Source: PMP191F sp047602185
GTDB taxonomy: Bacteria; Bacteroidota; Bacteroidia; Chitinophagales; Chitinophagaceae
Reading direction: 5' to 3'
DNA: 64,000 nucleotides
Assembly: GCA_047602185.1 (NCBI GenBank)
Contig: JASGHY010000001.1
Location: 3,100,001 to 3,164,000 of the forward strand
Part shown: piece by piece, positions 42,690 through 51,324 of the stretch
How positions within the stretch are numbered: the first letter of the stretch is position 1
Layout of the letters: each line of letters opens with the position of its first letter
The notes under the pieces: generated by a model
Database searches by the model: none
What the model was told of the DNA's origin: nothing
The model's input: only the letters and a program-made list of their open reading frames with translations
Translations under genes and position numbers: made by a program

Positions 42690-43997
42690 ATGTCAACCCA
42701 AACAGCCACCCTACCGGAAACCCAGTCCAACCGCTATGGAAAAAAGATAGTACTCATCGGAGCCTTCTTTTTCATCTTCGGATTTGTAACCTGGATCAAC
42801 GGTACCCTCATTCCCTACCTGCGTATTGCTTGTGAACTGGAAGAATGGCAGGCATACCTGGTAACCTCAGCCTTCTACATTTCCTACACCATCATGGCCA
42901 TCCCCTCCAGTTCCATCCTGCAAAAAACAGGTATGGTAAAAGGTATGAGTATAGGGCTGGCGACTATGGCAGTAGGCTGTATTGTATTTATTCCCGCAGC
43001 GTACATGCGTTTTTACCCTTTGTTCCTGCTCGGGCTGTTTATCATCGGCATAGGGCTAACACTACTGCAAACAGCAGTAAATCCCTACATCACCTTGCTG
43101 GGACCAGCGGAAAGTGCCGCCAGGCGCATGAGTATAATGGGTATCTGTAACAAAACAGCAGGTATCCTTGCTCCATTGATCATGGGTAGCATCATTCTCA
43201 AAAACTCAGATACACTGCTCAGTGAACTGGAACGTTTACCTTATGAGCAAAAAATAATAAGGCTGAATGAACTCTCCCACGCAGTGATTGTGCCCTACTG
43301 CCTCATAGCAGCATTGCTGCTCCTGATCGCGTATAGCATACGTTTTGCCCATTTACCCGAAATACAACCTGAGCCATCTTCCAAAACCTCTTCTGGTGGC
43401 GAAACCAGCTCCCGGCAGGTAATGAAACAATTTGAATTGGGTTTCCTGGCTATTTTCTGTGCAGTAGGAACTGAGGTGCTGGCAGGCGACTCAATTGGCA
43501 ACTATGGCTTATATCATGGAATGAAACTGAGTGTTGCCAAAAATCTTACATCCTGGACAATGGCCTGTATGATGTGTGGTTATTTATTCGGCGTCATTGC
43601 TATTCCTAAGATCATATCACAACAACGTGCCTTCTGGTACTCCAATGTACTGGCCTTTGTTACAACCATCCTAATCGTACTGTTACCGGGTACAGCTTCC
43701 ATTGTAGCCCTTGCCTTACTCGGTTTTTTCAATGCCTTGTTATGGCCTGCTATCTGGCCACAGGCATTAAAAGGCTTACAGGGCACTTTACTCAACAAAG
43801 GTTCAGCCGTACTCATCATGGGTATCCTTGGCGGTGCATTAGTACCACCACTCTATGGAGGATTGGCAAAGTATATCAATAACCAATACGCCTATCTGAT
43901 CCTGATACCGGTTTATCTGTACCTCTTGTACTATAGCTGGCTGGGCGTAAAGGAAGCAAAAGCAGCAACAATTGCAGAACCGGCAATCCAGGGCTAA
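42690..43997 (+). CDS. Sugar MFS transporter (FucP/NagP-like)
   Basis: A 435-residue inner-membrane proton symporter of the FucP/GluP/NagP group with 12 predicted helices. Diagnostic parts are GAFFFIFGFVTWINGTLIPY at the start, ISYTIMAIPSSSILQKTGMV, GIGLTLLQTAVNPYITLLGP, AARRMSIMGICNKTAGILAP and GTEVLAGDSIGNYG. Members import fucose, glucose or N-acetylglucosamine; next to MurQ and a NagB-like protein, an amino sugar such as GlcNAc or MurNAc is the most likely cargo. It lies 3 bp after murQ, so the two are probably co-translated. Confidence 0.88.
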   Translation: MSTQTATLPETQSNRYGKKIVLIGAFFFIFGFVTWINGTLIPYLRIACELEEWQAYLVTSAFYISYTIMAIPSSSILQKTGMVKGMSIGLATMAVGCIVFIPAAYMRFYPLFLLGLFIIGIGLTLLQTAVNPYITLLGPAESAARRMSIMGICNKTAGILAPLIMGSIILKNSDTLLSELERLPYEQKIIRLNELSHAVIVPYCLIAALLLLIAYSIRFAHLPEIQPEPSSKTSSGGETSSRQVMKQFELGFLAIFCAVGTEVLAGDSIGNYGLYHGMKLSVAKNLTSWTMACMMCGYLFGVIAIPKIISQQRAFWYSNVLAFVTTILIVLLPGTASIVALALLGFFNALLWPAIWPQALKGLQGTLLNKGSAVLIMGILGGALVPPLYGGLAKYINNQYAYLILIPVYLYLLYYSWLGVKEAKAATIAEPAIQG

Positions 43998-44053
43998 CAT
44001 AACAATTACTATATTCAGAAAACGATTGCACACCCCTATTAATTCATACAGCT

Positions 44054-45337
44054 ATGAATGAACAAAAGACCGGCAATTACAGGTGGTTTATTTGCATCCT
44101 CCTGTTCTTTGCCACTACTATCAACTACATCGACAGGCAGGTAATGGGCTTACTGAAACCTGTGCTGGAAAAAGAATTCAACTGGACAGAAACAGACTAC
44201 AGCCATATCGTAATGGCTTTTACCGCTGCTTATGCCATTGGTCTCGTAGTCTTTGGAAGATTCATCGACAAAATAGGCACAAAGAAAGGCTATACTATTT
44301 CTATCACCGTATGGAGTATTGCAGCTATGCTACATGCTGCAGTAAAAAGCACTTTCGGGTTTGGAGTAGTACGTGCTTCACTTGCTGTAGGTGAATCAGG
44401 CAATTTCCCCGCAGCCATTAAAACGGTATCAGAATGGTTTCCTAAAAAAGAAAGAGCACTGGCGGCAGGTATACTGGATTCCGGTTCCAATATCGGCGCC
44501 TGCGTAGCCCCCATACTGGTGCCTGCAATCCTTGGCTGGTACGGCTGGCAGGAAGCATTCATCATTACCGGCGCACTCGGTTTTATCTGGCTCATCTGCT
44601 GGCGTATCTTTTATGAAGTACCTGCCAAACAAAAGAAACTTTCCAAAGCTGAATACGAATACATTCACAGCGACAATGAAGAAGCACAGGCTACAGATAC
44701 CAAAGTAAACTGGTTCAGGTTATTTAGTCTCAAACAAACATGGGCTTTCATTGTAGGCAAGTTCTTTACTGATCCTGTTTGGTATTTCTTTTTCTTCTGG
44801 CTGCCTTCCTATTTCAGCAGCACTTTCCATCTCGATCTGAAAAAGCCCAATCTTCCCCTGATCATTGTGTACTCTGCTGCTACCGTGGGAGCCATTGGCG
44901 GAGGATTTCTTTCTTCCTGGCTGATCAAAAAGGGCTGGCTGGTATACAAGTCACGTAAAATAACATTATTGATCTCTGCATTGTGCGTATTACCCATCAT
45001 CGGGGCACGTTACACTACTGATATGTGGACTGTAGTATGGCTCATCAGTCTTTCCATATTGGGCAACGCAGCATGGAGCGCCAATATTTACACCATCGTA
45101 TCAGATATGTTACCTAAAAAAGCAGTGAGTTCAGTGATCGGTATCGGGGGCATGGCAGGCGCTATTGGCGGCGTTCTATTCCCTCCTTTCATTGGTTACA
45201 TACTGGACTATTACAAAGGTACCGGCAACATCATAGCAGGTTACAATATCATCTTTGTTATCTGCGGTTTTTCATTCCTGCTGGCATGGCTGCTCATTCA
45301 CCTGCTGACACCCAAAATGAAGCCGGCAGAGTTTTAA
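44054..45337 (+). CDS. MFS transporter, anion:cation symporter (ExuT-like) family
   Basis: A 427-residue inner-membrane transporter with 12 predicted helices. ATTINYIDRQVMGLLKPVLE, GESGNFPAAIKTVSEWFPKK, ERALAAGILDSGSNIGACVA and KFFTDPVWYFFFFWLPSYFS are typical of the ExuT/GarP group that imports hexuronates, glucarate and related sugar acids. Its presence suggests that uronic acids are among the end products of the glycan handled by the locus, matching the GH28 gene upstream. It is the last gene of the locus and is followed by a strong terminator at 45444. Confidence 0.88.
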   Translation: MNEQKTGNYRWFICILLFFATTINYIDRQVMGLLKPVLEKEFNWTETDYSHIVMAFTAAYAIGLVVFGRFIDKIGTKKGYTISITVWSIAAMLHAAVKSTFGFGVVRASLAVGESGNFPAAIKTVSEWFPKKERALAAGILDSGSNIGACVAPILVPAILGWYGWQEAFIITGALGFIWLICWRIFYEVPAKQKKLSKAEYEYIHSDNEEAQATDTKVNWFRLFSLKQTWAFIVGKFFTDPVWYFFFFWLPSYFSSTFHLDLKKPNLPLIIVYSAATVGAIGGGFLSSWLIKKGWLVYKSRKITLLISALCVLPIIGARYTTDMWTVVWLISLSILGNAAWSANIYTIVSDMLPKKAVSSVIGIGGMAGAIGGVLFPPFIGYILDYYKGTGNIIAGYNIIFVICGFSFLLAWLLIHLLTPKMKPAEF

Positions 45338-45443
45338 GACGTTGTAAGTTATATGTTGTAGGTTTTAAGTCAGTCGTTGATGTGGTTCAATGACTTATAA
45401 ATAGTAAGCCCTGATTTATCTGCTAAGCAACAAATACATAACA

Positions 45444-45480
45444 AAAAAGAAAAGCAATGCATAGCATTGCTTTTCTTTTT
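45444..45480. terminator. Strong bidirectional intrinsic terminator
   Basis: A 17-bp perfect stem with a three-base loop (ata): gaaaagcaatgc pairs with gcattgcttttc, extended by an A run on the left and a T run on the right. It works in both directions between the convergent ExuT-like gene (ends 45337) and LysM/DPBB gene (ends 45558). Confidence 0.88.
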
Positions 45481-45527
45481 ATAAAAACTTCTATTTGATT
45501 ACGCATCTCTTACTTTGAATGAACCAT

Positions 45528-45560
45528 ACCTACAACTTATAACCTATAACTTACAACCTA
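45528..45560. repeat. m9 word module overlapping a stop codon
   Basis: Four imperfect copies of an eight-base word (acctacaa, cttataac, ctataact, tacaacct) run right up to and include the stop codon of the LysM/DPBB gene. A related reversed stretch lies at about 45343-45372. Confidence 0.6.
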
Positions 45561-46598
45561 ATATTTCACATCCACATAAAACTTACCATTCTCCGCTCCC
45601 AGTTCAGATGCAGCAGCATCGTTAATGCGGATAGTAAGCCCGGTGCTTTCTTTCATATCAGGCAATTGGCCCAATACTTTAGCGTACACACTCTTATTGG
45701 TAGAAGGGAAAGTAACTTTCACAATGGTACCTACCGCCACATCATTCATCAGGGCATAGTATTTACCGTCTTTCCAGCCGCTGGTACTTCTGAAGATCCC
45801 CGCATTGCCGGTAGTTCCTTTACCTGCATTAGAATACATCGATTTAAAATACCCTCCTTTATAATTTACAGGGGTATTGCCGGCAGTTGAGGTTTCTGTT
45901 ACAGGAGCCGGGGCAGTCGTTTTAGGTTCTTCCTTTACCGGAACTGTGGTAGTTGTTTCCTTAACAGGATTATTAGCCGGAGGTGGCGTTGTTACAACCA
46001 CTTCTTTTTTCTCTTCTTCCTTTTTAACAGGGGGCTGTTGTTGTGATTGCTCTGCAGGAGCATTGGCAGCCATTGCAGGCACCTGTGGTGTAGCGGGAAC
46101 TATTTTATCAGTGCCCTTTGAAGCCAGGGCAGATTGACCGGGTTTTACCTTCAGGTAACCAACCGTCAGCTTCATGCCCACACGCAACTGGTCATTTTTA
46201 ATATTATTCCACTTTTCCAGTGTTTCTACAGAGATCTTGTTATAGTTCTGCCCTACACGATACATCCATTCTTTTTCCTGTACAATGTGCTGCACAGGTA
46301 CAAAAACCTCATCCGCAGCCTTTTTACCATCCTGCGAAAAATTGGCATTCGTCAACGGAATTTTCAGCGACTGGCCAATTACCAGCGGCTTATCCATCCC
46401 GGTATTATTAAAAGCAGCAATATCTTTTGGAACCTGGTTAAAAAGCCTCCCTACGCTGTACCACGTTTCTTTAGCCACCACAGTATGAGCGATGTACAGA
46501 TTAGGCGTCGCTCCCTGTACCTGCAGGTCTTCCTGCGACCAGCCGCACAGTTGCATCATTACCATTCCTACAACCAGAAGTATCTTGATTTTCAACAT
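45558..46598 (-). CDS. LysM domain protein with C-terminal RlpA-like double-psi beta-barrel
   Basis: About 346 residues. Start ATG 46598 gives a signal peptide (MLKIKILLVVGMVMMQLCGW). Two LysM peptidoglycan-binding repeats follow: AHTVVAKETWYSVGRLFNQV to VIGQSLKIPL and VQHIVQEKEWMYRVGQNYNK to LRVGMKLTVG. A Pro/Thr/Glu-rich linker (about 165-235) comes next, then a DPBB domain (YYALMNDVAVGTIVKVTFPS, VYAKVLGQLPDMKESTGLTI, DAAASELGA). RlpA-like domains can cleave denuded glycan strands, but the catalytic Asp/His pair of RlpA was not obvious here, so the domain may only bind. It is periplasmic or surface-attached. Confidence 0.88.
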   Translation of the reverse strand: MLKIKILLVVGMVMMQLCGWSQEDLQVQGATPNLYIAHTVVAKETWYSVGRLFNQVPKDIAAFNNTGMDKPLVIGQSLKIPLTNANFSQDGKKAADEVFVPVQHIVQEKEWMYRVGQNYNKISVETLEKWNNIKNDQLRVGMKLTVGYLKVKPGQSALASKGTDKIVPATPQVPAMAANAPAEQSQQQPPVKKEEEKKEVVVTTPPPANNPVKETTTTVPVKEEPKTTAPAPVTETSTAGNTPVNYKGGYFKSMYSNAGKGTTGNAGIFRSTSGWKDGKYYALMNDVAVGTIVKVTFPSTNKSVYAKVLGQLPDMKESTGLTIRINDAAASELGAENGKFYVDVKY

Positions 46599-46637
46599 AG
46601 ATTGCGATTTCAAACCTTGCAAAGATGTGGAAATATT

Positions 46638-48071
46638 TTAATTGTTGGCGCTTTTCAGTATCCGCCAGTTGGAGGGGTAATAATTATTAACCCGGTTACC
46701 CAACAGCTTAACCCAGCCCAGGTTTATCTGCTGATATTGGATCAGTGCCCAGCCTTTTTGGGGAGATGCTATCATAACTTCTTCCCTGCGTAAATATTGC
46801 AGGGCATCCTCTTTTTTTAACGATATAGCAACAATCCCGCCATTTACAATCGTACTTACAGCCAGTGCATGATCGGGTACCAGGTCTTTTCCGGCAATTT
46901 TCCCCATCAGTACACCCGCTTTCCGGATGTAAGCAATATCGGCTATCTGTAAAAGTTCCTGCTCCAGCACCTGTGGAAAGGCTATGATCAGCTCACCCTG
47001 CTTCCACAACTGTACCGGCGCATCAGCTTTTAACCAGGGACGAACAATTGCATCTTCAGCCTTACTCAGCTTTTGCAGTTTTGATCTTTTAGGCAGCTTT
47101 CTCGCCTGCGCATCGTCATCTGCCTTACGAAAGCAGGCTATAAAAAAGCCTTCCCCTTTCACTTTATCAGGAAAAAAACGATAACCGTAAGCTCCCTGCT
47201 CTTCCGATCTTGTTTCTACAATACCCCATGATGCATCAATGGTCAGTGGCAAACTCGTAGCTTCCTGTTCATTGATCAGCCAGTCGGTAATTTCTTCATC
47301 CTCTTCTTTCGAATACGAACAGGTGGAATAGATCAATACGCCACCGGGTTTTAATGCCGGGTAAATGTCTGCCAGGATGCGTTGCTGCCGCTGGTGGCAT
47401 AGTTGTACATTCTGCTCGCTCCATTCCTGTATAGCATCAGGATCACGGCGAAACAAGCCCGAACCGGAACAAGGCGCATCCACTACGATCACATCGAAGA
47501 AATGATGCAACTGCGCCAGGTCCTTAGGATCATTATTTGTAACAATAGTATTGATAGCTCCCCATTTGGTAAGATTCTCATCCAGTATCCCTGCCCTGCT
47601 TTTGATAACCTCGTTACTTACCAGCAGGCTGTTCTCACTGATCAGTGATTGCAGTAAGGTAGATTTACCGCCGGGAGCAGCACAAAGGTCCAGTACCCGC
47701 AGGGGCTGGCTAAGATCAGTGGTCTGCTTCAAGGCCTGCTCCACGAACATGCTCGACGCTTCCTGCACATAATACACTCCCGCATGAAACAGGGGATCAA
47801 ACGTAAAAAAAGGACGTTGGGAAAGATAATAGCCCTGTGACGACCAGGGGATAGGGTCAATAGTCAATGGTGAATGGTGAATGCCAACCTCTTTATCATC
47901 AGGGATGTTATTCACTATTGACCATTCACTATTCACTGGTTTCGCCGGATTCAACCTCACCGACGTTACCTGCGCGCCACTTTCATGCACCTGCACAAAT
48001 GCCTCCCGGTCAAACCCGGTAACACCCTGCAGACTCTCTAATAATGCTATTGGTAATTTTGCTGATTGCAC
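46638..48071 (-). CDS. RsmF/NSUN-type rRNA cytosine-C5 methyltransferase with a repeat insertion
   Basis: A 477-residue SAM-dependent RNA m5C methyltransferase. The N-terminal region has SVRLNPAKP; motif I is VLDLCAAPGGKSTLLQSLI, the motif with the first Cys is DAPCSGSGLFRRDPDAI, and the second is IYSTCSYSKEEDEEI, giving the two catalytic cysteines. A C-terminal PUA-like region follows (about 330-477). Residues about 45-72 (PVNSEWSIVNN...HHSPLTIDP) are encoded by two inverted m12 word repeats at 47856-47939 that also occur in intergenic gaps. The reading frame stays open through them, in the linker before GYYLSQRPFFTFDPLFHAG. Function is probably retained, since the insert avoids the catalytic core. 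Confidence 0.9.
   Translation of the reverse strand: MQSAKLPIALLESLQGVTGFDREAFVQVHESGAQVTSVRLNPAKPVNSEWSIVNNIPDDKEVGIHHSPLTIDPIPWSSQGYYLSQRPFFTFDPLFHAGVYYVQEASSMFVEQALKQTTDLSQPLRVLDLCAAPGGKSTLLQSLISENSLLVSNEVIKSRAGILDENLTKWGAINTIVTNNDPKDLAQLHHFFDVIVVDAPCSGSGLFRRDPDAIQEWSEQNVQLCHQRQQRILADIYPALKPGGVLIYSTCSYSKEEDEEITDWLINEQEATSLPLTIDASWGIVETRSEEQGAYGYRFFPDKVKGEGFFIACFRKADDDAQARKLPKRSKLQKLSKAEDAIVRPWLKADAPVQLWKQGELIIAFPQVLEQELLQIADIAYIRKAGVLMGKIAGKDLVPDHALAVSTIVNGGIVAISLKKEDALQYLRREEVMIASPQKGWALIQYQQINLGWVKLLGNRVNNYYPSNWRILKSANN
47856..47939. repeat. Inverted m12 word repeats inside a coding sequence
   Basis: Left arm 47856-47885 (gtcaatagtcaatggtgaat...) and right arm 47908-47939 (ttattcactattgaccattc...) are inverted relatives of each other around a 22-bp centre. 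Both match the intergenic m12 modules at 2241-2270, 14041-14070 and 16560-16580. They encode residues about 45-55 and 63-71 of the RsmF-like protein without a frame change or stop. Confidence 0.8.
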
Positions 48072-48190
48072 ACGTAAAATTAGAACCCATTTGGCTAATT
48101 ACAGCAATTCATTCATGAATATTCACAGCTCAACTCTATTTGACTGGCAACCCATACAGGAACGGGTAGTTTTATGGCAAAGAGCATACA

Positions 48191-49213
48191 ATGTTTCCCA
48201 AAAGCCTCCCTGTCATCCTTTTACTGTTTTCCTTACCAGGCAAAGCACAGCAACCGGATAGCGTTAAACATTTAATCGATAGCACACTGCACCTGATGCA
48301 GCAGCAATCGATGTACACAAAGTCTGTAAACTGGAAAAATGTGTACGACAGCACATATTTACTCGCTGGTAATGCAAAAACTTATGAAGAGGCTGTTCCG
48401 GCATTACGGTACGCTTTTGATGCCTTGCACGACCATCACGGATGGCTTGTTATTAACGGGAAAGATTACAGGAACAGTCATTATATCCCGGACACCAATC
48501 GCATAAACCCGGCAACAAAAGCAACAATTGCAAAAGGAGGTAAATTCTATGCTGGTACTATCGAAAAGTATTACACTTATCTGTCTATCCCTTTTTTCAG
48601 CGGCAACTCCGCTACAGGTATGCATTGGTTTGCACAAACGCTGCAGGATTCGCTCTGCAAATACTCCAATACTGGTACAAAAGGCTTTATCATTGATCTG
48701 CGACTGAACGGAGGCGGTAACATGTATCCAATGTATGCCGGTATTGCCAACCTGTTTTCAAACGGGTTGATCGGTAGTTTTATTGATCATACAGGTAAGG
48801 AAACCGGGAACTGGTCAATCAAAAACAATGGAGTATTACTAAATGATTCCATATTAGTGCAATTAGAAAGAACCTGTGGCAATTATTCAAAATTTCCGGT
48901 AGCCGTATTAACAGGCCCGCTTACAGGAAGTGCTGGAGAATGCATTGCTTTTGGATTAGGTGCGCGCAAAAACACCAGGTTATTTGGCGAAACAACAGCA
49001 GGTTTTGTAACTACCAACAATGGCTTTCTGTTACCGGGCACAGATAACGGCATTGTGCTCGCAGTAGGACTCATGAAAGACCATAACGGCCGTATTGCCA
49101 GGGAAAATATTAAACCGGATGTAAGTATTATAGGCGGAGACAATTTTGAAGATCGCGCCAACGACAAAAAAATCCAGACTGCATTACAGTGGCTAAAACA
49201 TTTTTCAAAATAG
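48191..49213 (+). CDS. S41 family peptidase (C-terminal processing protease-like)
   Basis: A 340-residue exported serine protease. Signal peptide MFPKSLPVILLLFSLPGKAQ. The core domain begins near 110 (YLSIPFFSGNSATGMHWFAQ), with KGFIIDLRLNGGGNMYPMYA, VAVLTGPLTGSAGECIAFGL (nucleophile Ser in GSAGE) and RLFGETTAGFVTTNNGFLLP. No PDZ domain is visible, so this is the tricorn-core-like form rather than a CtpA type. Such proteins are common, uncharacterised periplasmic peptidases in Bacteroidota. It diverges from the RsmF-like gene. Confidence 0.88.
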   Translation: MFPKSLPVILLLFSLPGKAQQPDSVKHLIDSTLHLMQQQSMYTKSVNWKNVYDSTYLLAGNAKTYEEAVPALRYAFDALHDHHGWLVINGKDYRNSHYIPDTNRINPATKATIAKGGKFYAGTIEKYYTYLSIPFFSGNSATGMHWFAQTLQDSLCKYSNTGTKGFIIDLRLNGGGNMYPMYAGIANLFSNGLIGSFIDHTGKETGNWSIKNNGVLLNDSILVQLERTCGNYSKFPVAVLTGPLTGSAGECIAFGLGARKNTRLFGETTAGFVTTNNGFLLPGTDNGIVLAVGLMKDHNGRIARENIKPDVSIIGGDNFEDRANDKKIQTALQWLKHFSK

Positions 49214-49240
49214 CTATAAACTTTTGATATTGCCCCAGGC

Positions 49241-49320
49241 CGACCTGACAGGTCGAAGCGGAGCTTTGAAAATACCTTTAAAAAGTATGTAACATCAACA
49301 ACCCAGACCTGTCAGGTCTG
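49241..49320. repeat. Pair of REP-like palindromes
   Basis: Two perfect palindromes, cgacctgacaggtcg (49241-49255) and cagacctgtcaggtctg (49304-49320), share the acctg-n-caggt core and are 48 bp apart. They lie between the convergent S41 and pntB genes. Similar GACCTGNCAGGTC repeats are widespread in Bacteroidota from memory and may be spread by REP-associated tyrosine transposases; none is present here. Confidence 0.65.
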
Positions 49321-49349
49321 ACAAGCGTGAGGATAGCCATCTTTAAACT

Positions 49350-50786
49350 CTATAAACTTTTGATCTCAGCGATCAGGTCCTGCAGTACCTTTTTAGCATC
49401 GCCAAACAACATAGATGTTTTTGGACGGAAGAACAATTCATTCTCAATACCGGCATAACCGGGCTTCATACTACGTTTATTTACAATAACGTTTTTAGCC
49501 AGTTCTACATCCAGTATCGGCATACCATAAATAGGAGAAGAAGGATCAGTTTTAGCGGCAGGGTTCACAACGTCGTTAGCCCCAAGTATCAATACTACAT
49601 CGGTAGTAGAGAATTCATCATTGGCCTGTTCCATTTCCAGCAATTTATCATAGCTCACATCAGCTTCGGCCAGTAATACGTTCATATGCCCGGGCATACG
49701 TCCGGCAACGGGGTGAATAGCATAACCTACATCCACTCCTTTTTCAGTCAGCAGTTTTTCCAGCTCATGACAAGCATGTTGCGCCTGCGCTACCGCTAAT
49801 CCATAGCCGGGTACTATCATTACCCTGTGAGCATAAGCCATGATCACAGCAGTATCGCTCAGGGATATCTCTTTATAAGCCCCCTGTGCTCCTGCTTTTG
49901 CACCACCACCGGCAGCAGTACTGCCACCGCCAAATGAACCGATCAATACATTCTTCAGGGAGCGGTTCATCGCTTTACACATCAGGATGGTAAGTAATGT
50001 ACCGGCAGCTCCTACCAGTATACCACCTGTAAGCATTACTTTATTATCATACAGAAAACCACCGCATGCAGCAGCGACTCCTGTAAAAGAGTTAAGCAGT
50101 GAAATTACCACGGGCATATCTGCACCACCAATTGGCATTACAAACATTATCCCATACACAAGCGACAATGCCATAGTGGTAAAGAAAGGAATATTAGCGC
50201 TCGCCGATTCAGCAGTATAAGCATAGCCCGCTGTAGTCAATACCAGCAACAGCAATACAATATTTACAATATGCTGACCTTTAAAAGTAAAGTCCTTTAT
50301 TTTACCGCTCAGTTTGCCCCAGGCAATAATGCTGCCTGCAAAAGAAACGGAACCGATAATAGCACCGGCTATAATGGTAAGATAATGACCAAAAGGAACT
50401 GAATCACCCAGTGGAGCTGAACCCATTGATTTAAAAGACTGGTACAGGTAATCAAACTCTACAGCAGAGATCAGGGCAGCACAGGCGCCCCCCATACCAT
50501 TGAACATACTTACCATTTCAGGCATAGCTGTCATCTGCACTTTTTTAGCAGCCAGTGTACCGATGATAGCGCCTACAAGAATACCGGCAAAGATCCATCC
50601 ATAGTTACCCAGCTTCTTACCCTCATCCTCATACAGAAAAATGGTACCGATGATAGCGATTGTCATACCGGCGGCAGCAAGCAGGTTACCGCGCCGCGCA
50701 GTAGCCGGGTTCGACAACATTTTCAAACCGATTATAAACGTTACAGAGCCGATCAGGTAGCAAATAGTAAGTATGCTAAATTCCAT
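49350..50786 (-). CDS. pntB: NAD(P) transhydrogenase subunit beta
   Basis: The inner-membrane and NADP(H)-binding subunit of proton-translocating transhydrogenase, which makes NADPH from NADH using the proton gradient. The 478 residues match. The N-terminal 270 residues are hydrophobic helices (LIGSVTFIIGLKMLSNPATA, MVSMFNGMGGACAALISAVE). The C-terminal dIII domain has VMIVPGYGLAVAQAQHACHE, VGYAIHPVAGRMPGHMNVLL, DVVLILGANDVVNPAAKTDP and MLFGDAKKVLQDL. It follows pntAA and pntAB on the minus strand, but a four-helix-bundle gene sits between pntAB and pntB. Confidence 0.95.
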   Translation of the reverse strand: MEFSILTICYLIGSVTFIIGLKMLSNPATARRGNLLAAAGMTIAIIGTIFLYEDEGKKLGNYGWIFAGILVGAIIGTLAAKKVQMTAMPEMVSMFNGMGGACAALISAVEFDYLYQSFKSMGSAPLGDSVPFGHYLTIIAGAIIGSVSFAGSIIAWGKLSGKIKDFTFKGQHIVNIVLLLLVLTTAGYAYTAESASANIPFFTTMALSLVYGIMFVMPIGGADMPVVISLLNSFTGVAAACGGFLYDNKVMLTGGILVGAAGTLLTILMCKAMNRSLKNVLIGSFGGGSTAAGGGAKAGAQGAYKEISLSDTAVIMAYAHRVMIVPGYGLAVAQAQHACHELEKLLTEKGVDVGYAIHPVAGRMPGHMNVLLAEADVSYDKLLEMEQANDEFSTTDVVLILGANDVVNPAAKTDPSSPIYGMPILDVELAKNVIVNKRSMKPGYAGIENELFFRPKTSMLFGDAKKVLQDLIAEIKSL

Positions 50787-50864
50787 AATGATTTATTAAA
50801 TCCTGAGAATAAAATCCGAATAATTAAAAATCCGAAAACCGAAAAACTGAACAGTCTTTGCTTA

Positions 50865-51242
50865 CTAATTTCCGGCAACACTTTTCTGTAATAACTTTTT
50901 TAAAATTGCGCCAAGGATCAGTTCTAATTCAAGAGCTTCCTGCAAAAGTGACAACCGCTCATTCTCCAATACCTCATCACCGTATGTCAAAGTATGGTTC
51001 AACCAAAGCTTTGATTCTTTTGCTTCTTTTCTGCACACCTTAATCCGAAACCTCAGATCTGCTTCACCTAAATTTTCATTTGCCTCTATGTAATTAGCTG
51101 CTACAGAACCGGCCGATCTTACCAATTGCGTAATATATTCCCGGTTAACAATGTCGCGCTTCAGTTTCAAACAAAAATCTCTTACACTCAAAGAAAACTT
51201 TTCTGTACGTGCCAACAGATCATACACTTTACTACCCTGCAT
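50865..51242 (-). CDS. Four-helix-bundle protein (23S rRNA intervening-sequence / Avd-like family) inside the pnt operon
   Basis: A 125-residue small helical protein of the S23/IVP four-helix-bundle family: KVYDLLARTEKFSLSVRDFC, LKRDIVNREYITQLVRSAGS, VAANYIEANENLGEADLRFR and RKEAKESKLWLNHTLTYGDE. The basic N-terminal half and the SxAANYIEA motif are characteristic. The family occurs in intervening sequences of 23S rRNA genes and includes the Avd protein of diversity-generating retroelements, but no reverse transcriptase or variable repeat is near. It lies 82 bp after pntAB and 78 bp before pntB on the same strand, splitting a normally contiguous operon. The flanks are AT-rich with ccgaa / ttcgg words. 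Confidence 0.9.
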   Translation of the reverse strand: MQGSKVYDLLARTEKFSLSVRDFCLKLKRDIVNREYITQLVRSAGSVAANYIEANENLGEADLRFRIKVCRKEAKESKLWLNHTLTYGDEVLENERLSLLQEALELELILGAILKKLLQKSVAGN

Positions 51243-51324
51243 ACAAACTGGTTTTTCATTTCAGATACTGTTATAAGTGTACGGATTTGTTTTCCCTTCG
51301 AATTTCGGAATTATGATTTCGGGC

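Noticed and set aside
50865..51242. Possible diversity-generating retroelement because of the Avd-like four-helix-bundle protein
   Set aside because: No reverse transcriptase, template repeat or variable repeat was found within the window.
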